Part shown: in pieces, positions 34,899-47,913 of the stretch
Layout of the letters: every line of letters starts with the position of its first letter
Position numbering within the stretch: the stretch's first letter is position 1
DNA from: Silene conica
Taxonomy: Eukaryota > Streptophyta > Magnoliopsida > Caryophyllales > Caryophyllaceae
DNA length: 64,000 nt
Reading direction: 5' to 3'
NCBI GenBank assembly: GCA_029255685.2
Contig: CM055313.2
Location: 42,736,079-42,800,078 of the forward strand
Made by a program: the position numbers and the translations under genes
The notes under the pieces: generated by a model
Seen by the model: only the letters and a program-made list of their open reading frames with translations
Told to the model about the DNA's origin: nothing
Database searches by the model: none

Positions 34899-35034
34899 AG
34901 ATCTTTCTTGGTCCAGTTTGAATTATTTTCCAGCATTCCCAGTCACATCCTTTGACGTAGTGGGTCATCATATTCTTCCACAAGCTGTAGTTCTTTCCAT
35001 CGAAGATGGGACACTTAAGGAGTTTAGAATCCAT
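34837..35034 (-). pseudogene. gag: copia C gag N-terminus
   Basis: ATG at 35034, 55 bases inside the PBS. Encodes CPIFDGKNYSLWKNMMTHYV, the DUF4219-like N-terminal signature of copia Gag. The frame fails near 34850. Confidence 0.88.
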
Positions 35035-35088
35035 TAAGAATCAATAGAAGGATCAATCTCAAGCTGTAAGGCTTTCAAGAGCACGAGG

Positions 35089-35099
35089 CTCTGATACCA
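35089..35099 (-). other. primer binding site, initiator-Met tRNA (copia C)
   Basis: The minus strand reads TGGTATCAGAG, two bases from the 5' LTR. Confidence 0.93.
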
Positions 35100-35101
35100 A
35101 T

Positions 35102-36017
35102 TGAAGAGTTTATTGACCTAGATATACTCAAGAAGAGGGTGGGTGAATTGAGTATGCCAACTTTTTCGATTCTTCTTCGATGTGAGTTGTTGTGACGAAG
35201 TAACAGCAAGTAACGAGTAAGAACGATAAAATAAGGAGACACGATCTTTTGGAGTGGTTCAGTTTCACAAATCGAAACCTACGTCCACTATTCTCGATTA
35301 ATAAAATTAGTACCTTCTCCGGATTACAATTTTATCAACCCAACTCGTACAACTTTGATGTTAGTTGTAACTCAATCTAGATACCGTAAAATATCTAGCT
35401 ACGACAAGTACCGTGAAATACTTGCTTACAATGAGTACCGCTAAATACTCGAATCTATCTTAAGTAAGTAAGATAAACTTTTAACAACTTCTTGTATTTC
35501 AACGATTTTGAACGAATGAATGTTCTTCAATGTTTGTAGTCTTGATTACGAGATTTGACAATGATTATCACGAATATCGAGACGTACGTGAGGTATCGCT
35601 CGGTTCTTTCTCTTTGAGCGTGAGGCGTGTGTATTCTTTTGTCTTGGACGTGTGATGTAGTATGTATATATACTAATTTAGATCTAGGTTGAATCCTAGA
35701 TAGTTTAGGAATATTACTTTATCTAGAATTCTTATTCTAGGTAATATTCTAAAACTTAATCTTACTTGATTTAGGAAAGGACTCTAATAAGATATTATTA
35801 ATTTAGACATAAGATAATATTTCCACAAACCTATTTGATTTAGGAAATATCTTATACCATAAAATATAGTATCCTACTTTAAATAAATTCCTAATTCTTG
35901 TCAAGATATAATAAATTATATCTTTAACTAAATCCTAGTTTGACTTTAAGTAAATTAAATAAACACATATTATTTACTTAATTAATCCTTAAAGACAATG
36001 TAAAACGTGTTACTTAA
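35102..36017 (-). repeat. 5' LTR of copia C, segment 1
   Basis: Matches 13287-14200. Interrupted at 36017 by element D; target duplication CTTAA is at 36013-36017 and 44521-44525. Confidence 0.93.
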
Positions 36018-38474
36018 TGTAACACCCCCATTTATTTAAGAGCCTTTAGCAAGACATTCTCAAATAAATAGGACTGTTACCATCCCGGAATATCCGAGGT
36101 AGTGAATAACAAGGTAAACAAACCAAAGGTAAATTATATAAATGCAGATTAAATTTGAACTTGGTATTACAACAATTACGAGCTCCAAACTTGATAAAAT
36201 GAAAGTACAACTGACGATATCTAAATGTGATCTAACTCTAAGTAGGTCCATGCCATGTCTCTCTCCATGCCCAAGCTCCTAGTCCATCTGTCACTGACCC
36301 GTAAGATCTACTCCCCATTCCGGATCATCGTAGGTGTCACACGAATACACAGGGTCAACCGCGAGGTTGAGTAGAAAGATAAATAAGACAACAAAATAAT
36401 ATACTCCGCACCGATCCAACGCCAAATAAACTCCGCACCGATCCAAAACCAAATAAACTCCACACCATATCACAGACCCTTTATCTCCGCACCAAACACA
36501 GACCCTTTATCTCCGCACCAATCACAGACTCTTTATCTCCGCGCCAAACACAGACCCTTTATCTCCGCGCCAAACACAGACCCTTTTATCTTCGCAGCAT
36601 ATCGTATCACAGAATTATATTTCACAATATACTAATCATAACAATATAGATGAACATGGTTAATATCAACCAATAAACAGATTTCACATCTCATATACGT
36701 AGTATTTCCCTACCTCAATTGCAGGGTATCGATGTCAACCGTACAACTGCTAGAAATGTTCCACCTCGAATTCCGTTCCTATAAGTATTATTACTTAATA
36801 TCAAAAGTTGTTCACACAATCAACAATACCAACTGAATTACTTGGTCATGTTCACTTACATGTCAAATATAAACTTACTAATTCACCCAATCAATAAATA
36901 ACATACTTATACACTTCCAATATTAATGTTAATCACACAATAACAATAATACAATTAAATACAATTAATATTGATCATAAAATATTCTCATGAACAAGTC
37001 ATCATCATTAACTAATTATAAGCTTATTACTTATAACGTAAATCAAATATTGAATTATTACGACATCCATATAACAACAATATACATACTTATAAGTAAT
37101 CACAATGTTTCCCTAACAATATTAATCTTAACAATTGCTAGACATATGATAAGTGATAAAACACTATTAAAATATATAATTATGCCATTATTGAAACCAT
37201 AGAACTTAAAATTGACACAACTAGTACTATTATTAAAATAATATTAACAATACACAATAATAATAATAATATGTTGGCAAAAACAATGACAACTACAACA
37301 CCAATACTAATATAATGAGTAAATAACAATAATAATAATAATAATATGTCATGACTAACGTAATATAAACACCCATAAAACCCGAGCCCACCACCCGAGT
37401 TTAACCAACCACTTAACCTCTGTGTCATGCCCCTACCACCTCCGACAGCCGCCGACCCTAACAACCAGACGACCCTCAACCACCTCAGTCAACAACCAGC
37501 CCTTCGCCGGCCACTGGCAAGGCAGACGAAATACAAACCCGACCCTGGTTCCTCTCCTATTCGACTCTGCCACCCCCTGAACAGACCTCCAACGACGCAG
37601 CCACCTGCGTTTCCACCACCCACAACCACCTTCTAGGTTTCCCTTGCCACCAAACTCACACACCACGGTGGTGCCACTGTGTCGACCTCCCCCGAGTCAA
37701 CAGTGGTACCACCCTCTTACATCCCCCTTGCGCAAACCCGACCTGACCAGAGACCACAACCCTGACCACCAATAAATCGAATACCCCTTAGTACACCACC
37801 CCCGACGCCTGAAACCACTGAGACAGACCACCCAAGACTCTCCTAACCACCGTGAACAAAGAGACAAGAAAACAAAACCACGATAACACCCTGACACAGA
37901 ACGAATCCCATACAAACATGAGCAGACACAACCCAATTGAACTACTGGTGAGAAAACCGTGTAACCATACCTGTTTCTGGGTCAGATCGAAGGGTGTTAG
38001 ATTGCTCCTAAACCGTCGTAAGGACCTCCTCTCCTATGACTGTGGTGGCGGCAGTAAAAATGAGATATCGGTGGTGTTGTAGATGGGTCAGAAAGTAGGT
38101 CGACACTATACTTTTGTGGCGGCAGGGATAGAGTGGCGTGAGAGATTGTGAGGGTTTTATTTTTTTTTGTGTTTGTAAAAACATGGGCTGATTGGCTTGC
38201 ACAGATTTCGAGGCCCATGACTCGTATACAATCGATCCCTAGATCGATCCCCACCATCGCCATCTTTAGCACTATTTGGTAGCACGCTTAACGACACTAA
38301 AATAAAACATTTAAACTACAACACATCACTTATAAAAATAAAGCTCGGAATAAAAGACATTAAATATACGAGGTATTACATACCGAATATAAACTTTCGA
38401 ATATAAACTTTCGAATAATCATCAATACGTCCAATAATTAAAAGAAAAATTATAATAAAATTACAGGTATTACA
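36018..38474 (-). repeat. 3' LTR of D
   Basis: 2457 bp, plus-strand ends TGTAACACCCC and GGTATTACA. It holds a minisatellite (36402-36598) and an unusually GC-rich block (about 37380-38270) inside AT-rich DNA. Short ORFs in that block are paired by the other LTR but have no recognisable domain. Confidence 0.93.
36402..36598. repeat. minisatellite in the D LTR
   Basis: Five or so imperfect units of about 28 bp built on CACAGACCCTTTATCTCCGC, preceded by two CTCCGCACCGATCCAA units. The other LTR has it at 42442-42638; E has a G-rich counterpart near 49840-49970. Confidence 0.88.
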
Positions 38475-38840
38475 GTCTTCCCTCCTTAAAATGAACTTCG
38501 CCCCGAAGTTCGTTACCCCATGGTCAACGACCTCGTCACTAGGTACGTAACGAACACAAAATGTGACCCCGCATAAAACCCAAAACTAATAAAATTACTT
38601 TAGAACATGCAATGTTACATTCTACCCTCGTAAAAAAAAACTTTGTCCCCAAAGTTCCATGTATTACCAAATTAAGGGATACTTCATGAATCACAATAAC
38701 ATGCATGACAGAAGTAAACAGGATTATCAATATAAACAATCACCATATACCACTTAGCCATGTAAAACCTCTAGACGTATCATAAATCAAAAGATTTTAC
38801 AATCCTATCCTCCTTAAAACATGGTTACGTCCCCGTAACC
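38475..38840 (-). other. three hairpin-plus-purine-tract modules of D, first is the PPT
   Basis: Minus-strand modules at 38512-38475, 38656-38614 and 38840-38795. Each has a hairpin (AACTTCGGGGCGAAGTT, AACTTTGGGGACAAAGTT, GGTTACGGGGACGTAACC), then TTTTA-like sequence, a purine tract (GGAGGGAAGAC, GAGGGTAGAA, GGAGGATAGGA) and TGTAA. Only the first adjoins the LTR. Confidence 0.85.
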
Positions 38841-41800
38841 TCATGATACTAATCTCAGCTTATTAATTCGTCTTACTCATTACTTTATCTCATGCCATCT
38901 TATTCCAAGTAACCAAGGTCCACACTCATCGTCGAATCTAAGACCAATGACAAGGGGTGAGCGAACTGGCAGAATTAATCGCAATTCAATACTTACATTT
39001 CGATATCGATTTCAACTCCGATTATAACTCATCAACCAAGGTCACACGGAACCGTAAACACAGTATGGCCCAACGGCTTATTAACTCATAACTCAATGTC
39101 AGTAACCAAATTCCCATCTCAATTCCAATACCAATATTGTCAAATATTCCCTTAAAGGAACTGTTCAACACTTAGAGAGTAAAACTCTAAGCTACTCACC
39201 CACGAGTCAAGGTCTAAGAATACGACAACTCGATAAAATACCGAACTGTAATCTCGATCTCAAAACAAATCAATCATGGCCCTTGTTCTAGACTCACGGG
39301 TACCCCAACCTCATCAGTACCTATCTTCCAAGTTCTTTGACATAATTGTATGTATATATACCGTTCCACAGTTCATAACATAAGGATCTGGACGCTATAC
39401 CAAACCAACCTAATACAACACCATTATGCATAAACAACTAAGCAATTACAAAAAGTTATCCATCTCACAACTCAACCCGTTTCTCAACAAAAGGATTATC
39501 TTATCAGTAGAAAATATTAACTATCAAAATGAAGGAACAATTACAAATTTTCACTCAAATAAGTACTTGTAAGAAACTTATAGCAATTATCATGCAAATA
39601 TATATAACCTCGAGCAATAACAAAAGTATAGGATTGGTAGTAACCGTGTTACGCAGTAAAACAGAATCAGGGTAGCTAACATTTACATACCTCTGAAATT
39701 TTAACACAAATTTAATATATCTACAACAATGTAAACAAGCAAAAGCTCATAGTTCTACTTGACAATTCAAAGTGTCTCATGCTCATATTCATATTATAGA
39801 AGCAGAATTAATTAACGTAATTAAACATGGAATCATTGTCATAGTTCACAAAATGTACACCATTTATAAACTCACATGACCGTTTAACATTCCCAATATC
39901 AATGAGTTAACACAATCACTTAAGTACATTTCTCGTCTACTCACATTACTTCATTTATCATGAAACTATTTCTATATACGATTCGCAAAATAAGGATTGT
40001 ATACAATGCGCAGCAATTAAACATTCAAGCAGGGTTTCATCAATGCGTAACTACAGAATTTGTCATGTTGCAATAACCATAGTTATCAAAACATAAGTAT
40101 TAGCATGGATGATCATCACTTGAAATCATTTTGAAACTTTTGGAACATTAAAGTGGTAATTTGTGACAATTTGTAATTACGAGCCAAAAGACAATGTTAC
40201 AAGCTATAGATCGAAACAAGATTACATAGAGACATTCTGACTCTTCTATACTAAAAGATTATTCTTGTAGTTCATAACTTATGAAAACTGGATTAACGAT
40301 AAAAGTAAACGAATTCACCAGACTGGTACTTCCATAAATCATATGTTAACAATTTGATAATTCAACACATCGTGATCAGATTCTAAGTATAACCTTATGC
40401 GATTCACTGTATGGTATAACAATATGCTCGAAAAAGTTATAAGGACTATAATCTCAGAGGACTAGACAGAGGTAAACCATCAATATACGAAAGAACATCA
40501 ACTAGATTCACATTGTTCGAATAATCACAATTATGTATAACCATTAGATTGCTATATTATGCTAATATGCTTACCAATTAAATTTCATCCTGCCACTTGG
40601 CACAGATAAACATGCTTTTAACCTCACATATGAGCAGCACACATCCATTTTGAGGTCATAATATTAAACATATAGTTGGAACGATTCTATATTAAACTTG
40701 ACGAAATAAACAAGGTTACGCTATCACATAATGAGGTTCATACTCATACCATATGCCTACTATTCATGTTACTAATGCCATATCAGGATATCACGTGGTC
40801 GCATCACACAATTCACAGTCGATTAAACTTTTATATGTACTTACATATCTCATAAGTTCACCAATTAAATATTATGCAGCAATTTACCAACCATAATTAA
40901 ATAACAGTTTATCTAACGTGTGAGCGATTATAGTTTTGAGAAAATATAAAGGACTAGATATACATAGGAAAAGAATCGAATGCATATTTCAAGGAAATCA
41001 TTTAATACAATTTTATAACTCAATCCATCTAGCAAGAATTTTACAGCAATTCAACAGAAAATTAGGCAACTTGCAAGAATCACAATTAAATAACGACTCA
41101 TTAAAAATTTTACATGGCTCATCATTTGAAAGCGTGAACGCATATAGTTTTGATCTCACATTACTACATCGAAATTCAACCATTCTTCTTTCGAAACACG
41201 TTGGCATATATTTGAAGCATAGACATCACTTGTACCATATTAACATTTATTCATTATTTCATTCTGTAATAGTCATCTAAAACACGGTAAAGGTTGCGTA
41301 ACAGAAAAGTAGATCATCTAAATGTCTGGATATTTATACATGTATATATTAATATAACACACAACTATATGACACTCATGGCTTGGGGCAGCACATTCCG
41401 CATATCACTAGACATGAATTACTATAACATTTAAATCTGATAGGTCATATCCAAATACCAAGCAATATATTGCAAAAGTTACGTTAGTCATTTAATAACC
41501 AGATATCCTATAGACAATTCGAGAAACCAAAACACATGATCATATCACTCTAATTCAGTATACAATAAATATACACTCATTCCTGAAAATTTCGATTCAG
41601 TCATTTATATCAATCAGCGTTTCAATATCAGTCGCATTCTTCTTATGCATATCATCCTACTAGCCAAGCTTATATTTCAAACTCGTATTTCAATTTTCAT
41701 GTCCTCAATACTTCAAGTAATACATTTCTCAATCACTTTCCAATATCAAGCTCATAGAATACAATGCATCATTAACCATGTACACATCATTACTTACCTC

Positions 41801-41849
41801 ATTCCGCCCCTGCAAAAATTGTTAGCATAAGATAACTAGGTCACTGTAT
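38841..41849 (-). other. D internal non-coding region
   Basis: AT-rich, no ORF above about 115 codons and none with retrotransposon motifs. Partly alignable with 50600-53680 of E read on the opposite strand. Probably spacer that permits packaging of an otherwise protein-less element. Confidence 0.75.
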
Positions 41850-42054
41850 AATCTACCCCACTCTTCAATTTCTCTCATTGGGTTCCCGAGACAGAACAGA
41901 AAGGGCCCAGGTCTGGTTTGAGGGGGCCCCTAACTCATCCCGTTCCTCTTTGGGGCTCCTATCAGTTTCATCTCGGGGTTCATTTTATTAGACTCTTCCT
42001 ATATTCATTATTATTCATTTGGTTTAGGCCTGAGGATCGTTCGCTCTGATACCA
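41850..42054 (-). other. conserved leader and PBS of D
   Basis: PBS TGGTATCAGAG (minus strand) at 42054-42044, then about 190 nt that align closely with 50386-50590 of E, including a GGGGCCCC palindrome and a TCTCGGGAACCCAATGAGAG segment. Much better conserved than the rest of the interior; a packaging or dimerisation signal is possible. Confidence 0.82.
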
Positions 42055-42057
42055 CTT

Positions 42058-44520
42058 TGTAACACCCCCATTTATTTAAGAGCCTTTAGCAAGACATTCT
42101 CAAATAAATAGGACTGTTACCATCCCGGAATATCCGAGGAAGTGAATAACAAGGTAAACAAAACAAAGGTAAATTATATAAATGCTGATTAAATTTGAAC
42201 TTGGTATTACAACAATTACGAGCTCCAAACTTGATAAAATGAAAGTACAACTGACGATATCTAAATGTGATCTAACTCTAAGTAGGTCCATGCCATGTCT
42301 CTCTCCATGCCCAAGCTCCTAGTCCATCTGTCACTGACCCGTAAGATCTACTCCCCATTCCGGATCATCGTAGGTGTCACACGAATACACAGGGTCAACC
42401 GCGAGGTTGAGTAGAAAGATAAATAAGACAACAAAATAATATACTCCGCACCGATCCAACGCCAAATAAACTCCGCACCGATCCAACACCAAGTAAACTC
42501 CACACCATATCACAGACCCTTTATCTCCGCACCAAACACAGACCCTTTATCTCCACACCAATCACAGACCCTTTATCTCCGCGCCAAACACAGACCCTTT
42601 ATCTCCGCGCCAAACACAGACCCTTTTATCTTCGCAGCATATCGTATCACAGAATTATATTTCACAATATACTAATCATAACAATATATATGAACATGGT
42701 TAATATCAACCAATAAACAGATTTCACATCTCATATACGTAGTATTCCCCTACCTCAATTGCAGGGTATCGATGTCAACCGTACAACTGCTAGAAATGTT
42801 CCACCTCGAATTCCGTTCCTATAAGTATTATTACTTAATATCAAAAGTTGTTCTCACAATCAACAATACCAACTGAATTACTTGGTCATGTTCACTTACG
42901 TGTCAAATATAAACTTACTAATTCACCCAATCAATAAATAACATACTTATACACTTCCAATATTAATGTTAATCACACAATAGCAATAATACAATTAAAT
43001 ACAATTAATATTGATCATAAAATATTCTCATGAACAAGTCATCATCATTAACTAATTATAAGCTTATTACTTATAACGTAAATCAAATATTGAATTATTA
43101 CGACATCCATATAACAACAATATACATACTTATAAGTAATCACAATGTTTCCCTAACAATATTAATCTTAACAATTGCTAGACATATGATAAGTGATAAA
43201 ACACTATTAAAATATATAATTATGCCATTGTGAAAACCATAGAACTTAAAATTGACACAACTAGTACTATTATTAAAATAATATTAACAATACACAATAA
43301 TAATAATAATATGTTGGCAAAAACAATGACAACTACAACACCAATACTAATATAATGAGTAAATAACAATAATAATAATAATAATATTAATATGTCATGA
43401 CTAACGTAATATAAACACCCATAAAACCCGAGCCCACCACCCGAGTTTAACCAACCACTTAACCTCCGTGTCATGCTCCTACCACCTCCGACAGCCGCCG
43501 AACCTAACAACCAGACGACCCTCAACCACCTCAGTCAACAACCACCCCTTTGCCGGCCACTGGCAAGGCAGACGAAATACAAACCCGACCCTGGTTCCTC
43601 TCCTATTCGACTCTGCCATCCCCTGAACAGACCTCCAACGACGCAGCCACCTGCGTTTCCACCACCCACAACCACCTTCTAGGTTTCCCTTGCCACCAGA
43701 CTCACACACCACGGTGGTGCCACTGTGTCGACCTCCCCCGAGTCAACAGTGGTACCACCCTCTTACATCCCCCTTGCGCAAACCCGACCTGACCAGAGAC
43801 CACAACCCTGACCACCAATAAATCGAATACCCCTTAGTACACCACCCCCGACGCCTGAAACCACTGAGACAGACCACCCAAGACTCTCCTAACCACCGTG
43901 AACAAAGAGACAAGAAAACAAAACCACGATAACACCCTGACACAGAACGAATCCCATACAAACATGAGCAGACACAACCCAATTGAACTACTGGTGAGAA
44001 AACCGTGTAACCATACCTGTTTCTGGGTCAGATCGAAGGGTGTTAGATTGCTCCTAAACCGTCGTAAGGACCTCCTCTCCTATGACTGTGGTGGCGGCAG
44101 TAAAAATGAGATATCGGTGGTGTTGTAGATGGGTCAGAAAGTAGGTCGACACTATACTTTTGTGGCGGCAGGGATAGAGTGGCGTGAGAGATTGTGAGGG
44201 TTTTATTTTTTTTTGTGTTTGTAAAAACATGGGCTGATTGGCTTGCACAGATTTCGAGGCCCATGACTCGTATACAATCGATCCCTAGATCGATCCCCAC
44301 CATCGCCATCTTTAGCACTATTTGGTAGCACGCTTAACGACACTAAAATAAAACATTTAAACTACAACACATCACTTATAAAAATAAAGCTCGGAATAAA
44401 AGACATTAAATATACGAGGTATTACATACCGAATATAACCTTTCGAATATAAACTTTCGCATAATCATCAATGCGTCCAATAATTAAAAGAAAAATTATA
44501 ATAAAATTACAGGTATTACA
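42058..44520 (-). repeat. 5' LTR of D
   Basis: 2463 bp, near-identical to 36018-38474. Confidence 0.94.
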
Positions 44521-44525
44521 CTTAA

Positions 44526-45125
44526 CCACACGCACAACGAGATACACGATCCCGAGGCGCACGGTTCCCAAGGTACACGTTCCTTAGAATACGTTTTTCG
44601 AGGCATATTTCTCGAAGCACGTTTCTCTAGGAGTTTAGATTATGACAATATCGGTTAGAATAAAATCCTTAGTATATTAGAATTAATATTTATCTCATAA
44701 GATAAATATCTTAATTCTTGTTAACCAAAGAATATTTTTATTCTAAAAACCGCTTTTAAGATTACTAAATTAATATATGACAATACAACAATCATACGCA
44801 TATATTTTCACGCTTTTATTTATTCCACGCAAATCTCATTTCTTCAATAGTTATAGATACGACCTATAACTTAAGAACACTTGATATAGTAATAAAGGCT
44901 TTTGTCTTGTAAATCTTCAAAAAGACTTGACACTTGACATGAGCTTGATCTTTCTTCAATCCTTGATTGAATCTATACTTTAATAAACTATGATCTTCGC
45001 TTTACAATTAACTGTACACTTAAACGCACGATTACACGCATATGTATATAAAATACAATCACCTAGACTTGTCATTATTAAAACATAAAACAATATATTA
45101 CATATATAGAATATATTACTCAAGA
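44526..45125 (-). repeat. 5' LTR of copia C, segment 2
   Basis: Continues the C LTR after D; matches the left LTR either side of G2, including the restored GACAATACAACAATC join. Ends ACTCAAGA, where the left copy has ACTCAACA, so the terminal CA has changed to GA. Confidence 0.93.
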
Positions 45126-45130
45126 TAGCT

Positions 45131-45383
45131 ATTTACTACCCGAACATCCTAGTATCCTTTTTACTATAGTTTTATTATCATCTTTATTTACTTGTTTTAT
45201 TTTATATTTATTTCTAGACTTAGTGACAATCGATCAAAACCCCCAAAATTGTTACCCTAAAACATTGACATCAAACAATAAACATTCCCCACCTCTCTAT
45301 GGTTCGACCCTGACTTTCACTATCTATAGTTAAAGTTTAGGAATTATAAATTTTATCTTTGACGCCCTCAACGACGGGTATCA
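45131..45383 (+). repeat. 3' LTR of G0, second segment
   Basis: After target duplication TAGCT (45126-45130), the sequence resumes the G0/G1-type LTR: it matches 56250 down to 56030 (opposite strand) and ends CAACGACGGGTATCA, where G1 has CAACGACGGGCATCA. Confidence 0.9.
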
Positions 45384-45798
45384 CCCGTCGCAAGCAAGAC
45401 TTACTATATTTATTATCATGAATCTGCTTTGTATTATGGGCTCATTTATTTTCAGAAAATTTTAAGGGTATGGCAGAATTCTAATGATGCTGATATAGTA
45501 ATAATAGTAATATAATAACAAAACAAAATGTATTTAGCTAATTAGCCAAAGATTATACACTTGAATATTAGCAACTAATTTTTTTATTATCGATTCCGAG
45601 ATTACAATTATGTAATATTTATTATTTATTATGGAATATTGCATGGCTCAAACTCTTAATATTTTGTATATATTTAATTTTAATGTCATATGTGAATATT
45701 TTTCATGTTAATGCTCACCCTATCTAATCTTTTTTTATAACAATTTATATTTTCTCTTTATTTGACTTATTTTTCTGTATTTTTTTCCTAAAATAATA

Positions 45799-46005
45799 CT
45801 CCCTCCGTCCCGGTCATTTGTTATCTATTTCCATTTTGGGGTGTATCATTGAATTGTTATCTATTTCCATTTTTGGCAACTTTTTGTGGATCACATTTGA
45901 TTACATGTGGGGCCATATAATTTGTGTGGTCCAAATTCATTTACACTTCTTTTCTTAATCTTTGTGTCAAAAGCAATAGATAACAATTGATCGGGACGGA
46001 GGGAG
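45799..46005. mobile_element. Stowaway-type MITE
   Basis: 207 bp with terminal inverted repeats CTCCCTCCGTCC and GGACGGAGGGAG, flanked by TA (45797-45798 and 46006-46007). TIR sequence and TA duplication are diagnostic of Tc1/mariner-derived Stowaway MITEs. No coding. Confidence 0.95.
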
Positions 46006-46812
46006 TAGCTTTTTAAAAAAAATGTTAAATAATTTTCCTATTTATACCATAATAATTTAACTATAAAAGTTGTTAATTATTTTTTAATCTTTTTATTTAA
46101 TATGCAATCCACAAATATGAGTAATTTGTCAGATTTATTGTTGTAGATGGAAATAAAAACGCTTGGATAAGAAATAAAAGAGACTGGAGAACATGGTGGA
46201 CCACTTTTAAAAATAAAATTAAAAATGAACTTTTAACTACAGTGCGACACCTAAGCACTGTGCTTGTTGCTTTTATATATAAGATATAAACACGAAATCA
46301 GTTTTTGACTGAACTGTAAACAAAATATTTGTACTTTTTAACTGTTAAAATCAACTCCTTTTTTCTACTGTGACCTGTGAGTACAACAATGAAGAGGGGG
46401 CATGATTTTATTTTACACAATATGTTTATACAAAAGTTGTTAATTTATATGGATAAATTTTTTATGTATTTGCATATTATATTCACACAATTACCTAACA
46501 TAAATATTTCTTTAACTGGTATGGTATATAAAAATTAAAAAATTAAAAATTAAATGAATATCAAATTTCAAATGTGATAAAAAAATGCAAAGCGCATTTA
46601 CCATTTTATTGGATCTGATTTGTAGTTGTTCTACAGTTTATTTATGACATTGATAAGGGTTAATTAATTCGATAATATTATTCATATAAATTTGTGACTC
46701 ATGTTAATTAATGAGATAAAATTATGGTCATATATGATTAAGTTATGTAATTAATCTAAGGATCTATCATATCATATACTACCAAACATTCGTATCATAT
46801 GCTAAAATAAAT

Positions 46813-47113
46813 AAATTAAGTTAATGAAAGTGGGTTAAGCAGTTTAGCAGGAAAAAAAAGACGCTTTAACATTTATTAGCTTTTAAAAAACTCATCTTTA
46901 TATATGGAAGATTCAGAAATTAAACTTTTAATATAAAAGGATAGAATAAATATGATTAAAATATTATTAACTTAATGAAAGCGGGTTAAGCACGTTAGCA
47001 TGAAAAAAAACGACGCTTTAACATTTATCGTTTTAAAAAACTCATCTTTCTTTATAGAAGATTCAAAAATTAAACTTTAGTATAAAAGGATAGAATAAAT
47101 ATGAAAAAATATG
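46813..47113. repeat. 151-bp direct tandem duplication
   Basis: Two imperfect copies; TTAATGAAAG starts at 46821 and again at 46972. Both contain GACGCTTTAACATTTAT and AAAAGGATAGAATAAATATGA. Confidence 0.9.
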
Positions 47114-47185
47114 AAAAAAAAATTAATCTAATTTGATGAAAGAATCGACATTAATTAATTCTACATTTAAATAAAACAAGTTTTT

Positions 47186-47209
47186 AACCCGTGCAAAATT
47201 GCACGGGTT
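47186..47209. repeat. 24-bp inverted repeat, CCCGTGCAA / TTGCACGGG
   Basis: Perfect 11-bp arms (AACCCGTGCAA and TTGCACGGGTT) around a 2-bp centre. GTGCAAAAATTGCAAGTG near 47315 is a weaker relative. Could be a remnant of a small transposon end; not assigned. Confidence 0.75.
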
Positions 47210-47884
47210 TAAATTTAAAAACATTGATCTAATGATTAATATTTAAAAATGTTAAACCAAAATACATGTATATTTTATAATCTATTTTTTATAATGATAA
47301 TAGTTCAAAACACGTGCAAAAATTGCAAGTGTTTAAAATTTACACATGTTTTAAGTCCGTGAAAAAATGCGCAAATTCAGTTTTAAAACATGATAACAAA
47401 ATTTTTAGATCTACTCATTTTAGTGGATAAGCTAAATATCTATAACGAATTCATTTTGACTATTATTTTCAAGGAATGTTTCTAAAATCTACTTAACATA
47501 GTTTTACAGTTCATTTATTTTGTTAACATTTTGTAGATCTTATTTTTAAAATCGAAAATTAGAACAACATACTATTTATTAACCTTTTTTGTTGAAAATT
47601 ATTTCTTATTCAAAAAAATTACTCAAATTTAGTAATATCTCAAAAATTTACTATTATGATGGTCAAAACGTTAGAATTTAAAGCTTGTAAAATACTACAA
47701 CAACATTATGTGTTTTTACCATTTTTTTATCATTTATATTTTTATTGTTTAATAATGTTTTTTGTTCATCTTTTTATTTTATTTTTTTTATTATTGATAG
47801 ACTGTGTGAACTATTTGGAAAATTCTGACTTTTTATATTGTATTACGTATGCTCTTATGCAACATAAATAAAATTGAGGACTGC

Positions 47885-47902
47885 TGGCGCCGTTGCCGGG
47901 GA
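47885..47902 (+). other. orphan tRNA-Asp primer binding site
   Basis: TGGCGCCGTTGCCGGGGA, identical to the PBS of G2 and G1, followed by GGTAGCGATAG, similar to G1's leader (GGTGACGCCAG). No recognisable LTR precedes it, and E starts 12 bases later. Probably the leader of another Athila-like element cut by E. Confidence 0.8.
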
Positions 47903-47913
47903 GGTAGCGATAG

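Larger units (their letters stand above)
36018..44520 (-). mobile_element. non-coding LTR element D (LARD-like)
   Basis: 8503 bp, target duplication CTTAA on both sides. LTRs 36018-38474 and 42058-44520 (about 2.46 kb) differ by roughly 1 percent plus a few indels. PBS next to the right LTR and PPT next to the left set the minus orientation. The 3.6 kb internal region has no retrotransposon protein. Same family as E. The hairpin plus purine-tract ends resemble chromovirus (Tekay/Del-like) gypsy elements, suggesting a non-autonomous derivative. That lineage call is inference. Confidence 0.92.
45384..47913. other. AT-rich intergenic DNA
   Basis: No gene found; the 47656-47871 ORF is a Phe/Leu-rich artefact of T-rich DNA. 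It holds a Stowaway MITE, a 151-bp tandem duplication, a 24-bp inverted repeat and an isolated tRNA-Asp PBS sequence. It is the oldest-looking part of the window and the probable target DNA for G0. Confidence 0.7.

Noticed and set aside
37427-38272. Cluster of short ORFs (also 43473-44318) that look conserved in two copies
   Set aside because: The two copies are the two LTRs of D, so identity reflects LTR duplication. No domain, and several frames are open at once in GC-rich DNA.
40936-41280. 114-codon plus-strand ORF in the D interior
   Set aside because: Not preserved in E, no domain, unremarkable for AT-rich DNA of this length.
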